Below, in pieces: positions 45,946-54,487 of a stretch of 64,000 nt of DNA. The notes under the pieces were generated by a model, which worked only from the letters and a program-made list of their open reading frames with translations, ran no database searches and had not been told where the DNA came from. The position numbers were made by a program, and so were the translations under genes. Every line of letters starts with the position of its first letter. Positions within the stretch are counted from its first letter, which is position 1. Origin of the DNA: Sedimentisphaerales bacterium (lineage in GTDB: Bacteria > Planctomycetota > Phycisphaerae > Sedimentisphaerales > SG8-4); contig JAFGCA010000289.1 in NCBI GenBank assembly GCA_016932895.1, positions 1 to 64,000 on the forward strand, in the 5' to 3' direction.

Positions 45946-46926
45946 TTACGGGCCTTCCAGGGGATAGATGGAGCCGTAGAGTTTGTAGCTGGCTTCCGGG
46001 GGTTCGGCGGCGAAGTTGATCGTGCCGACGGCCTGGAGTTTCCCGCCGTAGTCGCCCTCGGTGATGGTCATGTGAGCCGAGATCTTATAGAGCCCGGGTG
46101 TCGCCGTCGGCACGGCGGTCTCCTCGTCGGTCGTGGTGAAGCTGGTCCCGTCGGCGAGCGTAAACGTGTGGCTGGCCGTCACGTGCTGCGTCCCGTCGGG
46201 ATCCTCGACGATCTCCGAGACGGCGATGGCGACCGTAGCCTCATACAGGTCGGTGCCCAGCATGAGCATGGCCTGGCCGGCGAACTCGGTTTCGCTGGTC
46301 GCCGTGGAGGAGCCCATGCCAATGACCGGGAATCCGGGGTCCGGCTCACACGGCGCCAGCAGGGGGACGCGCGTCGCCGTCATTGTGTACGGGAAACACA
46401 GCGCCGGCTCCTGGCCTTCGTCGGGCAGGCCGTCCCCGTCGGCGTCGGCGAACGGCAGGTAGAAGGCGTGCGTGCCTTCGCCTTCCATCGTGTTGTCGTC
46501 GGTAAACGTCACGCGGGAGGTGAGCACGGAGATGTAGACGATCTCTCCCAACAGCTCGGGCGAGGCAGGAGCGGAGAGCCCATAGCCGACCATGCTGCTC
46601 TCGTATGCACCGTCGTCGGCCAGCACGGTCTGGCCAACGTGGGTGGTCTCCACGGCGGCGTCCGGGAACATGCCGAAAATCGTCGCGCTCCACCGGCCCT
46701 CCACGGCCGTCGAGGTGTAACGTGTGCCCTCGGCATCCTGGCCGGTTGCGGTCCAGAGAGTTCGGACGACCCCGTTCGGCAGGGGCACGGTGACGATCCA
46801 GGAGCCATCGAGCACCGAGGCCGTCGACTGCGTGACATTGGCGCCGGCGCCGAAGACCGAAATCAAAAGCAACGCCATCATCCCAGAGACACCGACCGTA
46901 ATGACATTTCGTTTCGTGTACATCAT
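45946..46926 (-). CDS. Secreted lipocalin-like protein, related to the C-terminal part of its neighbour
   Basis: 326 aa. Signal peptide (VITVGVSGMMALLLISVFGAG). The mature part has two related sandwich-like halves; DGSWIVTVPLPNG and MVGYGLSAPASPELLGEIVYIS match positions in the C-terminal 170 residues of the 47054-48505 product (AFTVMSYGLGAPAEG, GRPVVYISVVSGQG). A short D-rich stretch FADADGDGLPDEGQEP could bind calcium. No PEP-CTERM tail. AGAAGGAG precedes two adjacent ATGs (46926, 46923). It lies 127 bp downstream of its relative on the same strand. Function unknown. Confidence 0.8.
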   Translation of the reverse strand: MMYTKRNVITVGVSGMMALLLISVFGAGANVTQSTASVLDGSWIVTVPLPNGVVRTLWTATGQDAEGTRYTSTAVEGRWSATIFGMFPDAAVETTHVGQTVLADDGAYESSMVGYGLSAPASPELLGEIVYISVLTSRVTFTDDNTMEGEGTHAFYLPFADADGDGLPDEGQEPALCFPYTMTATRVPLLAPCEPDPGFPVIGMGSSTATSETEFAGQAMLMLGTDLYEATVAIAVSEIVEDPDGTQHVTASHTFTLADGTSFTTTDEETAVPTATPGLYKISAHMTITEGDYGGKLQAVGTINFAAEPPEASYKLYGSIYPLEGP

Positions 46927-47053
46927 CGCATCTCCTTCTAAGGTGTATGTCGCCGTGGATAGTCGTAGGGTCGGTCCCCAAGCCACGCGTAAACACGTCG
47001 CCTGCATAGTGCGCGTAGGTCAAGGACCCACCCTACAGCTTGCAGTTCGGTTT

Positions 47054-48505
47054 CTACTCGCCGGGCGGCTCGGGCGGCAGCTCGCAGGAGGCAGCCACCG
47101 GCACGCGCTTGTAGGTACCCGAGACCGGAAAACATCCGTATGCAGGAGGATCGTCGCCGAACGGGTCCTGGTCGGGAGCGTACACGGCAGCGGTGTAGAG
47201 AGGCGCCGTTTGTGTGTCCTTGTCGGTTAGAGTGCCCTGGCCGCTGACGACCGAAATGTAGACAACGGGCCGGCCGGTTTCGCCTTCCGCCGGTGCACCC
47301 AGACCGTACGACATGACGGTAAAGGCATACGTATTCAAGCCCGTTTTCACGTACGTCCCGCGCATGTTCGTCGCCGCGATGGCGTCAGGGAACATACCGC
47401 CAAAGCTGGGGTCGTGGGCAATATCCAGGGCCGCGGCGAAGCGCTCGTTGTCCGGACCTGATGGCGTGACGGTCAGGACGATGGCGTGTCCCAAGCTGTT
47501 GGTCCCGTACCAGGAGCCCGCCAGCGACCACTGGTCCGTTGTGATCTGTTGCATCATGCCCAGGGCGTCATAGGCCCACCAGTTCTCCACAATCTTGCCG
47601 TTCGCAAAGCGGTGGATCGTTATTCCCGTCCAGGTAGCCCGGTTCCCCAGGGCCGGTATACCCATCAACTCGGCCCGGTGCGTGCCGGTCAGGGTCCAGC
47701 GAACCGCTACCTTGTCGCCTTCTGCGATCATGGCGTTCGCAGTAACGTGCAGGTCGGGGAAAGCAGCCAGGTGCATCAGACCGGCCTGCTTGTAAGCATC
47801 GAAATTCAGAGGATGGCCGGGTATGACGGGAATGTGGGAGATGAGCTCGGTAGCGTGGGTTTCGTCTAAGGCGGCCGCGTTCTTGCGATTCCAGAAATCC
47901 TCGACGACGCGGAGAACCGTCACCTTGTTCGCCAGAGGATCGCCAGCATCGCCGGTCACCGCCGACGGCTCGCCCCACGTGTAACTCTCGCGCGTCGGCG
48001 GTATCACACCGATCTGCTGCTGGACGCCGAGCAGGTCATACTCCCACCATTCCTCCGCGATCTTCCCGTCGGCAAAACGAAACATGATGATCCACGTGTT
48101 CGTGTACGGGATGCCAACCGGTGGCCACTTTCCGGTCGCGGTGAAGCGGCCGACGACCATGTCACCCTCGGCCACGAGGTCCTCAAGGACGGCCTGAAAA
48201 TCCGCGACGACCGTACTGGCGCTGACGACCTCGACCTTGTAGCCGGCCAGATCGCTGGCCTGAGGATAGTGAGGGGCGTGGCAAGTGAAATCGGCAGCGA
48301 AGATCTCGTCGGCGGTCGCATGATTGGCCGTATTCATCATATCCAGCCAACGATCTCGAATGAGGGCCTTGTTCTCCTCTGTTTGACCGGCGGCTGTTTC
48401 GAGAAGGCCACCGAAAGCAGCCAAAACAACACACACGCTCAGGATCCCAAGCATACCCCGTTGATTGCGAAACCGCGAGCCTCCACCATTTCTGTTCGCG
48501 TACAT
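47054..48505 (-). CDS. Secreted protein: two SnoaL-like domains plus a lipocalin-like domain
   Basis: 483 aa. A signal peptide is followed by two SnoaL-like/ester cyclase domains (about 40-165 and 175-320): FTCHAPHYPQASDLAGYK...FRFADGKIAEEWWEYD and ISHIPVIPGHPLNFDAYKQ...HRFANGKIVENWWAYDALG. The last 160 residues resemble the neighbouring 45946-46926 product. SnoaL folds include cyclases and isomerases, but export of such a fusion is unusual and activity cannot be stated. GAAGGAGATACTGCC precedes the ATG. A partial TACGTATTTT site lies about 225 bp upstream. Confidence 0.85.
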   Translation of the reverse strand: MYANRNGGGSRFRNQRGMLGILSVCVVLAAFGGLLETAAGQTEENKALIRDRWLDMMNTANHATADEIFAADFTCHAPHYPQASDLAGYKVEVVSASTVVADFQAVLEDLVAEGDMVVGRFTATGKWPPVGIPYTNTWIIMFRFADGKIAEEWWEYDLLGVQQQIGVIPPTRESYTWGEPSAVTGDAGDPLANKVTVLRVVEDFWNRKNAAALDETHATELISHIPVIPGHPLNFDAYKQAGLMHLAAFPDLHVTANAMIAEGDKVAVRWTLTGTHRAELMGIPALGNRATWTGITIHRFANGKIVENWWAYDALGMMQQITTDQWSLAGSWYGTNSLGHAIVLTVTPSGPDNERFAAALDIAHDPSFGGMFPDAIAATNMRGTYVKTGLNTYAFTVMSYGLGAPAEGETGRPVVYISVVSGQGTLTDKDTQTAPLYTAAVYAPDQDPFGDDPPAYGCFPVSGTYKRVPVAASCELPPEPPGE

Positions 48506-48726
48506 GGCAGTATCTCCTTCGTCAAGTTGTTACCTCGTAGCGGTGGATAGACAATCGACGTGCGGGAGATGCTCGCGGAACCGGCGGACTTCGTGCACCG
48601 TGCATGGCCGTTCTACCCCCTGCCGCAGGAACATAAGAGGCGGCACCCACAGCATGCCGTGCCGCCTTGCTCCTGCTCGTGGCAGAAAATTGTACGAGCG
48701 GCCGCCAAAACCCGTCAATTGTGGTG

Positions 48727-48738
48727 ACTACGTATTTT
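48727..48738 (-). promoter_or_regulatory. Partial copy of the palindrome, copy 4
   Basis: The minus strand reads GCAAAATACGTAGTC: the left half is kept and the right half is altered. About 225 bp upstream of the 47054-48505 start. Confidence 0.45.
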
Positions 48739-48810
48739 GCGTCATCAATCCCAACGACCAGCCCCTAAGCCAATCGGGCGCGATGAAAAGAGAACCCCCC
48801 GGGTGGCAGC

Positions 48811-48848
48811 AAGAAGAAAGGGCTGCGAGCGTATGGATTCGCAGCCCC
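48811..48848 (-). terminator. Rho-independent terminator of the 48875-49555 gene
   Basis: Stem GGGCTGCGA/TCGCAGCCC (48820-48828 and 48839-48847), the same stem as at 43423, followed by an interrupted T run on the minus strand, 27 bp after the stop. Confidence 0.85.
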
Positions 48849-48874
48849 GAAGAATATGGAAATCGCGAAAACGT

Positions 48875-49555
48875 TTACCGCGCTCCGCGTCGCCGCAGCC
48901 AACCCAAACAACCTACGCCGATACTCCCCAGCAACAACGCTCCCGGCGCGGGGATGGCGCATGGGCCGAGACAGACGTTGTCGAGACCCGTTTCATCAGG
49001 GATCCACGGCAGTGGCATTCCCGGTATGTATTCGTTTTCAAAGGCCTCAATCAATATGCGCAGATCAGTGACATTGGCCAACAGCGAAGACCACGATCCA
49101 CTTTCCACAATCCAGTCGCTCTCCTTCAGCAGCGCCGCCTCAGTGTGTTCGGGGGGCGTGGGCCAATCGCTGACGCCTAACGGAGTCTCTCCGTGCCACA
49201 CAGCACTGCCGCCAGGACCGGAGATGATGATCGTGCGGGGATGGAAGATAGGATTGGTTCCAACGACAAAGACTCTGTGGTCATAGCTGAGGACCCCGAC
49301 TTCATCGAGCGCTGACCAATCGCCGAGGAATTTGGCAGGGGCGACGACCATTGAACCCACCCCGGGCCCATCGGTGTACCTGACATAACCCCCGGGATTG
49401 CCTCCGCTGGATTGCCACGCGATGCCTCCTGCAGAAACCATCGTCCAGCCGTCGAGGTCCGTGTCAAACGTGCTGCTCACACCTGCCGCTTCTTTCGTCG
49501 AACCAAGAAGAAGAAGGACGGTTACCGCTACCAGAGCCACTACATGGGTTCTCAT
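48875..49555 (-). CDS. PEP-CTERM protein with laminin-B-like domain
   Basis: 226 aa. Signal peptide (VVALVAVTVLLLLGSTKEAAG). The mature domain (STFDTDLDGWTM, GGYVRYTDGPG, LLANVTDLRILIEAFENEY, ETGLDNVCLG) matches the laminin B/DUF-type sandwich common in PEP-CTERM proteins. Sorting tail PAPGALLLGSIGVGCLGWLRRRG. CAGGAGGTAGAGAA precedes the ATG. Probably a secreted carbohydrate-binding surface protein. Own terminator; the extended palindrome lies about 250 bp upstream. Confidence 0.9.
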   Translation of the reverse strand: MRTHVVALVAVTVLLLLGSTKEAAGVSSTFDTDLDGWTMVSAGGIAWQSSGGNPGGYVRYTDGPGVGSMVVAPAKFLGDWSALDEVGVLSYDHRVFVVGTNPIFHPRTIIISGPGGSAVWHGETPLGVSDWPTPPEHTEAALLKESDWIVESGSWSSLLANVTDLRILIEAFENEYIPGMPLPWIPDETGLDNVCLGPCAIPAPGALLLGSIGVGCLGWLRRRGAR

Positions 49556-49896
49556 TTCTCTACCTCCTGATCAGGGTGCATAAGTGTATCGTCGTTAACG
49601 ATAACAAGACTCATGCTGACTCGCGCTCATGCCAACGGGGCACTCACAGGCGCACCGGCACCCGGGACCGGCCCGGTCACCAATTTTGCATAGACCGCCA
49701 TCCCTATATCTTACACCAGAGAAGTAAACCCATCGCCGCCCCCCCGCAGACGCAGGGTTCTCCGTACTCAGGCGCGACGTATACCATTTCTGACCCAATT
49801 TGTCTATACGTACAAATACGTATTTACGGTGGAAAATACTCGCCGGGCGGCGCGGGGAGGTTTTCAGTATGGACCGGTCGCGGGTGGGGGTTGCGG
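49556..49896. other. Intergenic region with extended palindrome
   Basis: 341 bp. It holds the extended site at 49807-49825; otherwise no gene or hairpin recognised. Confidence 0.4.
49807..49825 (-). promoter_or_regulatory. TACGTACAAATACGTATTT, copy 5 (extended)
   Basis: Identical to the 19-bp site at 45760-45778, about 250 bp upstream of the 48875-49555 PEP-CTERM gene. Confidence 0.6.
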
Positions 49897-50331
49897 TCAG
49901 TCTTGTTTGATCATGAGGCGGTGTTCGATGTTGGCTTCGAGGAAGGTCTCGCCGTGGGGTTGGAATCCGTGTTTGGCGTAGAAGGGTTGGGCGGCGGTCT
50001 GGGCGTGGAGCTTGAATTGAGTGACGCCCCGGTCGCGGGCCGCCTCCATCGCGAAGCGCAACAGCTCGCTGCCACAGCCCCGGCCGCGATATTCCTTGCG
50101 GACCGCCATGCGTTCGAGCTTAGCCCACGGCCCGAGCAGGCGGATGCGGGCGGCGGCCACTGGCTCACCGTCGATCTCGCCGAGAATGTGAAGCGCCGCG
50201 TGCTCGTGCTCGTCCATCTCCTCGCGATAGCTGACGCCCTGCTCGTCCATAAAGACGATCCCCCGCACGATGAAGGCCTTGATCAGATCCTCCAGCGATC
50301 CGGCGGTGCGAAATGTCGGTCGGTTGTCCAT
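49897..50331 (-). CDS. GNAT-family N-acetyltransferase
   Basis: 144 aa. GNAT fold: the acetyl-CoA loop is in ERMAVRKEYRGRGCGSELLRFAMEAA (R/Q-x-x-G-x-G/A), preceded by PVAAARIRLLGPWAKL and followed by FKLHAQTAAQPFYAKHGF, close to the ElaA/YjcF-like branch. Substrate unknown. GAGGGGTAGCTTGACC precedes the ATG at 50331. Confidence 0.92.
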   Translation of the reverse strand: MDNRPTFRTAGSLEDLIKAFIVRGIVFMDEQGVSYREEMDEHEHAALHILGEIDGEPVAAARIRLLGPWAKLERMAVRKEYRGRGCGSELLRFAMEAARDRGVTQFKLHAQTAAQPFYAKHGFQPHGETFLEANIEHRLMIKQD

Positions 50332-50568
50332 GGTCAAGCTACCCCTCTGTCGCAGGTGATGAGAAAGTTGTCATGCTGAACGAAGTGAAGCATCTGGGCC
50401 GGGAAAGCTCGGGCTGGGCGGCATTGCGCGGCGCGTTTCCCGTGTCCTGCCCGGATCCTTCGCTGCCGCTCGGGATGACAGCTATCGTATGACGAACGAC
50501 CCGCGTCACGATAGTGACAAGACGTTTGCAGGAATCCGCATACTCCGTCGGCGGCCTGTGGCGCGGGG
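50332..50568. repeat. REP-like dispersed repeat
   Basis: 237 bp. The stretch from about 50370 to 50478 carries GTCATGCTGAACGAAGTGAA and, further on, GGATCCTTCGCTGCCGCTCG, a bipartite repeat seen in many environmental bacterial genomes. No gene. Confidence 0.55.
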
Positions 50569-50823
50569 TCATGTGAAATCCGGCGTCGCCGGCGCGCCCC
50601 CGCCCTGCCGCAGCACGGGCCATTCGGCGAACGCGATGTAGAACGGCAAAATGATGTTGGCGATGGGAACCAGCATCAGCAGCGCCAGCGGACCGGGGAA
50701 ACCCGCCTTCGTGCAGATCTTCCAGAACGGGATCACCGTAACGAGGGCGCCGACCACCCCGAACACCATCACAAAGAGGATGATCACGATCTCAAAGACA
50801 CCCGGTACAAAACTACCTTCCAT
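50569..50823 (-). CDS. Small membrane protein (DUF5684-like)
   Basis: 84 aa with two membrane helices (VFEIVIILFVMVFGVVGALVTV and LALLMLVPIANIILPFYIAF). The WKICTKAGFPGPLALLMLVPIANI segment resembles the DUF5684-type motif. Function unknown. CGAAAGGAGATCCAG precedes the ATG. Confidence 0.75.
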   Translation of the reverse strand: MEGSFVPGVFEIVIILFVMVFGVVGALVTVIPFWKICTKAGFPGPLALLMLVPIANIILPFYIAFAEWPVLRQGGGAPATPDFT

Positions 50824-50938
50824 CTGGATCTCCTTTCGCCTTTGCCAACTCCGTTGTCCCTGGCGCGCGCGGCGCTTCGGTAGTCCGGCAATCATACTCT
50901 CGCCGCCCCCCAGCGGTCAAGGCCGCCGGCGTGAGCGG

Positions 50939-51622
50939 CTAAAAGGTAAAGCGGAGGTAGGAGCCGAGGATGTTGGTGTCGTGCCAGTGGTCCTCGTCGT
51001 CGTAGAGGTGCCAGAAGTAGAACAGCTCCAGGCGAATCGACTCGGCCAGGGGGATGTAGAGGCCGGTGCAGAGGCGCTGGCCGCTGAAGCGTCGCGAGTT
51101 GAAGCTGTAGAACAGCTCGTCGCCGATATACGGCTTCACCTGCCAGGCCGTGAACGCTTCGGGCGAGACCAGCAGCACCTTGTGGCGGAAGCGCCAGGTG
51201 GTGTTCTCCTCCGCGATGTCGCGGTACTCGATCCGCGTGCGGTTGACCAGGTCCAGGCCGAGCAGCTTCGAGCCAGCGATCACGTTGAAATGCGGACGGA
51301 TCTCCCGAATCCAGTCCTCGCGGTCGTCCGTTTTCGCGTGCGTCACCTTGACCGCCGCGAACACCTTGAGCCAGTCGGCCAGGCCCGAATAGATCAGGCC
51401 GTAGTCCTGCTGCTGGTGATCCACGCGACGGGCCTCGTCCTCGAAGCCGAGTTTCTGCTCGAAGCCGAACTGCCAGTCGTCGCGGACGGGAACCAGGAAC
51501 GTGGCCTTGGTCCAATAGCGGAAATCCTCGTCGCTGGCTGATCCCAGCGAGGCCGCGCCGAGGACGAGAGCCGCCGCGACGATAACGGTACTACTCCTGG
51601 ATGCGATGCTTGTGTCTATCAC
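50939..51622 (-). CDS. DUF2490 outer-membrane beta-barrel protein
   Basis: 227 aa. Signal peptide followed by a run of amphipathic strands ending in Phe (GSYLRFTF), as expected for an outer-membrane barrel. Family motifs include DEDFRYWTKATFLVPVRDDWQFGFEQ and LFYFWHLYDDEDHWHDTNILG. The start is uncertain: GTG at 51622 is the longest; an ATC at 51583 sits after AGGAGTAGTACCGTT, the same leader that precedes ATG in the subtilase gene, so an ATG may have mutated. Function unknown. Confidence 0.85.
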   Translation of the reverse strand: MIDTSIASRSSTVIVAAALVLGAASLGSASDEDFRYWTKATFLVPVRDDWQFGFEQKLGFEDEARRVDHQQQDYGLIYSGLADWLKVFAAVKVTHAKTDDREDWIREIRPHFNVIAGSKLLGLDLVNRTRIEYRDIAEENTTWRFRHKVLLVSPEAFTAWQVKPYIGDELFYSFNSRRFSGQRLCTGLYIPLAESIRLELFYFWHLYDDEDHWHDTNILGSYLRFTF

Positions 51623-51691
51623 GGGGCCCCATTCATGGTGCTACTGTGTTCGAGGGATTATACCGGCGGCCCGGCCAAATGCCACGCGCGC

Positions 51692-51727
51692 ACAAAGAAA
51701 GGGCTGCGCGCGAGGTCGCAGCCCTTG
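51692..51727 (-). terminator. Hairpin terminator of the OmpA-like gene
   Basis: Stem AAGGGCTGCG/CGCAGCCCTT (51699-51708 and 51717-51726), followed on the minus strand by TTCTTTG. The same GGGCTGCG core is used after the PEP-CTERM genes. Confidence 0.8.
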
Positions 51728-51788
51728 ATTTGTCAGTCCGTCACGCCGCCGGTTTGATCCTTTCGGCGGCCCTGCGTGGCCGAGGCGC

Positions 51789-52571
51789 CTACACGCCGGA
51801 GGGGACAACGAAGATTTCGACGCGGCGGTTCTTGGGATTGCCCTTCTTTCCGGGAGCGTTCGGGGCAACGGGGCGATACTCGCCAAAGCCCCGGGTGCTC
51901 AGTCGCTTGGCCTCGAGGCCGCTGCTCTCCATCAGATTCACGACGGAAATGGCGCGGTGCGAGGAGAGATGCCGATTGGTCGGGTGTGCCGCTCGCGTGG
52001 CGGGCCGGGCGATGCGCATATCGTCGGTATGTCCGGCCACGATGATATCGAATTCCTTGGCCGTGTCGGAATTGAGGATGCCGCACAGCGTCCGCACCGC
52101 CTCGGCGGCGCTCGTCGTCACCTGGTCGCTGCCCCTCTCAAACAACAGGTCGCTCTTGAACTTCACCAGCCCCCGCTCCGAATCGTACTCGACCATCTCG
52201 TTCTGATTGGCGAAATCCTCCAGGGCCGTGCTCAGCTCCACCGGAAGCGGCGAAATCCCGAGCAGCTTCTCCTGCATCGACTTGATCAGCTCTTCCTTCT
52301 TGGTCAGGTCCTCTTCCAGGGCCGCGATCTTCTGACGCAGCGTATCGACCTCGACGTCCCCCGTCTGCTCGGCGGCCGCCAGACGACGCTTGAGCTGGTC
52401 AAGCTGTAACCGGGCGGCCCGCAGCTCGCTTTCCAACTGATCGATGCGATCCTGCTGGGTCCGGTTCTGAAGCCGCAAATCCTGCATTTCCGAGCTGCAA
52501 CCGTTGACGAAGGCCATGCCCAGGCATACCGCCAGCACGATCAAAACGGTCGAGAATTTCACACTCCGCAT
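51789..52571 (-). CDS. OmpA-domain lipoprotein
   Basis: 260 aa. Lipoprotein signal with NGC lipobox (Cys25), a coiled coil from about 28 to 105 with leucine heptads (RIDQLESELRAARLQLDQLKRRLAAAE), and a C-terminal OmpA/MotB peptidoglycan-binding domain: FDIIVAGHTDDMRI, LSSHRAISVVNLMESSGLEAKRLSTRGFGEYRPVA, NRRVEIFV. It would tether the envelope to peptidoglycan from its lipid anchor. Confidence 0.93.
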   Translation of the reverse strand: MRSVKFSTVLIVLAVCLGMAFVNGCSSEMQDLRLQNRTQQDRIDQLESELRAARLQLDQLKRRLAAAEQTGDVEVDTLRQKIAALEEDLTKKEELIKSMQEKLLGISPLPVELSTALEDFANQNEMVEYDSERGLVKFKSDLLFERGSDQVTTSAAEAVRTLCGILNSDTAKEFDIIVAGHTDDMRIARPATRAAHPTNRHLSSHRAISVVNLMESSGLEAKRLSTRGFGEYRPVAPNAPGKKGNPKNRRVEIFVVPSGV

Positions 52572-52984
52572 CAGTCAATCCTTTCCAACGATCAGGCTAT
52601 CCTACGTTTTGCTCCCGTCCCCTGCGGGACAAGTTGATGGTTCAGACCTCGTGCCGCCGGGCCGCACATACCCGACCCGACCGACGCGCTGGTAATAGAA
52701 CGGATTTGCGCCGAGCCGTCAAGGGTAATTTAGATAATCTCACCCTCCACAACACCCGATGAAACACCCCCAGAGCCAGGCACGCGCCGAACGCATTTGT
52801 ATCGGACGCCGCACGCCAACCCACCGCTTTTTCTTCAGCTTTCCTGCGCCATTCCGCTCCGTGACATGCAATCCCCCTCGTGCGAAACCGCCGACGAACG
52901 CAACTCCTCCCGGCCTTCGAGAATCCACCAGATGTTGTCCGTACCGCTTTGGGTCTCGTCGGCGAAACCCCAGCTGGTATCCAA
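52572..52984. other. Intergenic region
   Basis: 413 bp between the OmpA-like gene and the truncated kelch gene. Nothing recognised. Confidence 0.35.
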
Positions 52985-54487
52985 TTATGGTGAAACAGGC
53001 AAGGGAAGTGCAAAGACGGTGTCTTTTGTATTGTCTATGTCGTCTTTGCCCCCGATGACATAGATTGTGTTGTCTGAAATCACTGTGAGGGGATCATCTC
53101 TTGGTTTGGGCAGTGCCGGGCCGGAGTCCCATTCTTTGGACTCGATGTCGAAGATGGTGAGTTTATCGCTTATCCAGTAGTCGGGGAACTCGCCCTCAGC
53201 ACCCCCGATCAGGTAGACCTTTCCGTTGGCAACCGGAGCTTGAGTCGCATAGGAATACCACCAAGCCGCATCCGGCGGAAGCTCAGAATAGTCGCGTTTC
53301 CACTCACCTTCCTCAAAATCATAGGCCATTACTTCGTAGTTTCCTGCACCAGTCTCAAGATCGTGTCCGCCGATGAGATAGGCGCAATTGCCGTGTACGG
53401 CAATTGTCTTCCCCGTCGTGAGTTGTTTCGGTATTTCCCTTAGGGATTCCCATTCATCATTGTCGGGATCGTAGGCCTCCACTGCCGTGCAGGCGCGTCT
53501 ATCCGGCCCCTCGCCTATGGAACCGCCTCCAAACAAGTAAATCCTGCCCTTATACACAATTGGAATAGCTGCGGCCGTAGTCGTTGGCTTTTTTGCGAGA
53601 GTCGTCCATGTATTCGTGGCCGGGTCATACACCTCGTTATAGTTGAGTGCACCACAAGCTCCGAAGACATAGAATTTCCCGTTGCACGCAATGCCGCTGA
53701 TTTCCTCCACCCCGTGCCCCAGCTCAGGCTCGGAAAGGCTCTCGTAGTGCGGATTATCTGCAATATCAGACCATGTATCTGTGGCGATGTCATACTTCTC
53801 CCCACTGAATAGGTCTTTTCCACCCATGGCGTTGCCGCCAAAGACGAAGATCTCGTTCCCGATAACAGCGCCGGCGAATTGATGCCGGGCCGTCTTCATA
53901 GGGTAAAGCCGAACCCAACCATTAGAGTCGGGGCGTTCCAGTCCCCTCCTCTCCAAACGAGGGTATTCTCCCGGCGTCATCGTCCACACCGTCTCGAAAT
54001 CCCAGCCAGCGTCAACAAAAGTCTGGATATCCGTCATCTCGGCCGTGGTCTTGCCGATACCGCGGTCACTGGCTGTCTGCCCAGAAGCTCCCATGTCCCA
54101 GAAGCTCGAATTGACACGATCTTCGTCGTCGTTGGGGTCCCAGACTTGGTGGCGACCCACGAGACCGCCCACATCGCTCGTTCCAGTGACCGCGCCGCTG
54201 CTGTAGCTCGAATCGATGCTGCTGACTCCGGTGTTCTTGCCCACGAGGCCGCCCACATCCGACATCCCGTCGACTGCACCCCTGCTATAGCTCGAAACCA
54301 TGCGGCACGATCCGTTGGTTCCGCCCACGAGACCGCCGACGTTATCGTGTCCGTTGACCGTCCCGGCGCTGTAGCTGGTAGTGATGAAGCCTGAAAAGCT
54401 ACCTCCCACGAGGCCACCAACAAAGTCGAATCCGCTAACCTTGGCGCTACTGTAGCAATCCGTGATATGGTACGGAGACGGGGTCAA
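52985..54487 (-). pseudogene. GLUG/kelch-repeat protein, 5'-truncated
   Basis: About 500 aa without a signal peptide. The N-terminal 110 residues hold four GLUG-type repeats of about 25 residues with GGLVG (VGGLVGGSFSGFITTSYSAG and similar). After a linker comes a kelch propeller: six blades such as IGNEIFVFGGNAMGG, NGKFYVFGACGALNY, KGRIYLFGGGSIGEG and NGKVYLIGGAEG. The frame starts abruptly within the GLUG array at a TTG with no ribosome-binding site, and just upstream the DNA turns into low-complexity repeat sequence (CCCCTGACGCCCCCGTCAAG). The 5' part, including any export signal, was probably lost. Confidence 0.7.

Larger units (their letters stand above)
48506..48874. other. Intergenic region: partial palindrome and terminator
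   Basis: 369 bp. It holds the partial regulatory site at 48727-48738 and the terminator at 48811-48848. No gene. Confidence 0.45.

Noticed and set aside
47326..47337. CATACGTATTC inside the SnoaL-domain gene
   Set aside because: It resembles the regulatory palindrome but is coding, lacks the A/T flanks and is not upstream of a gene.
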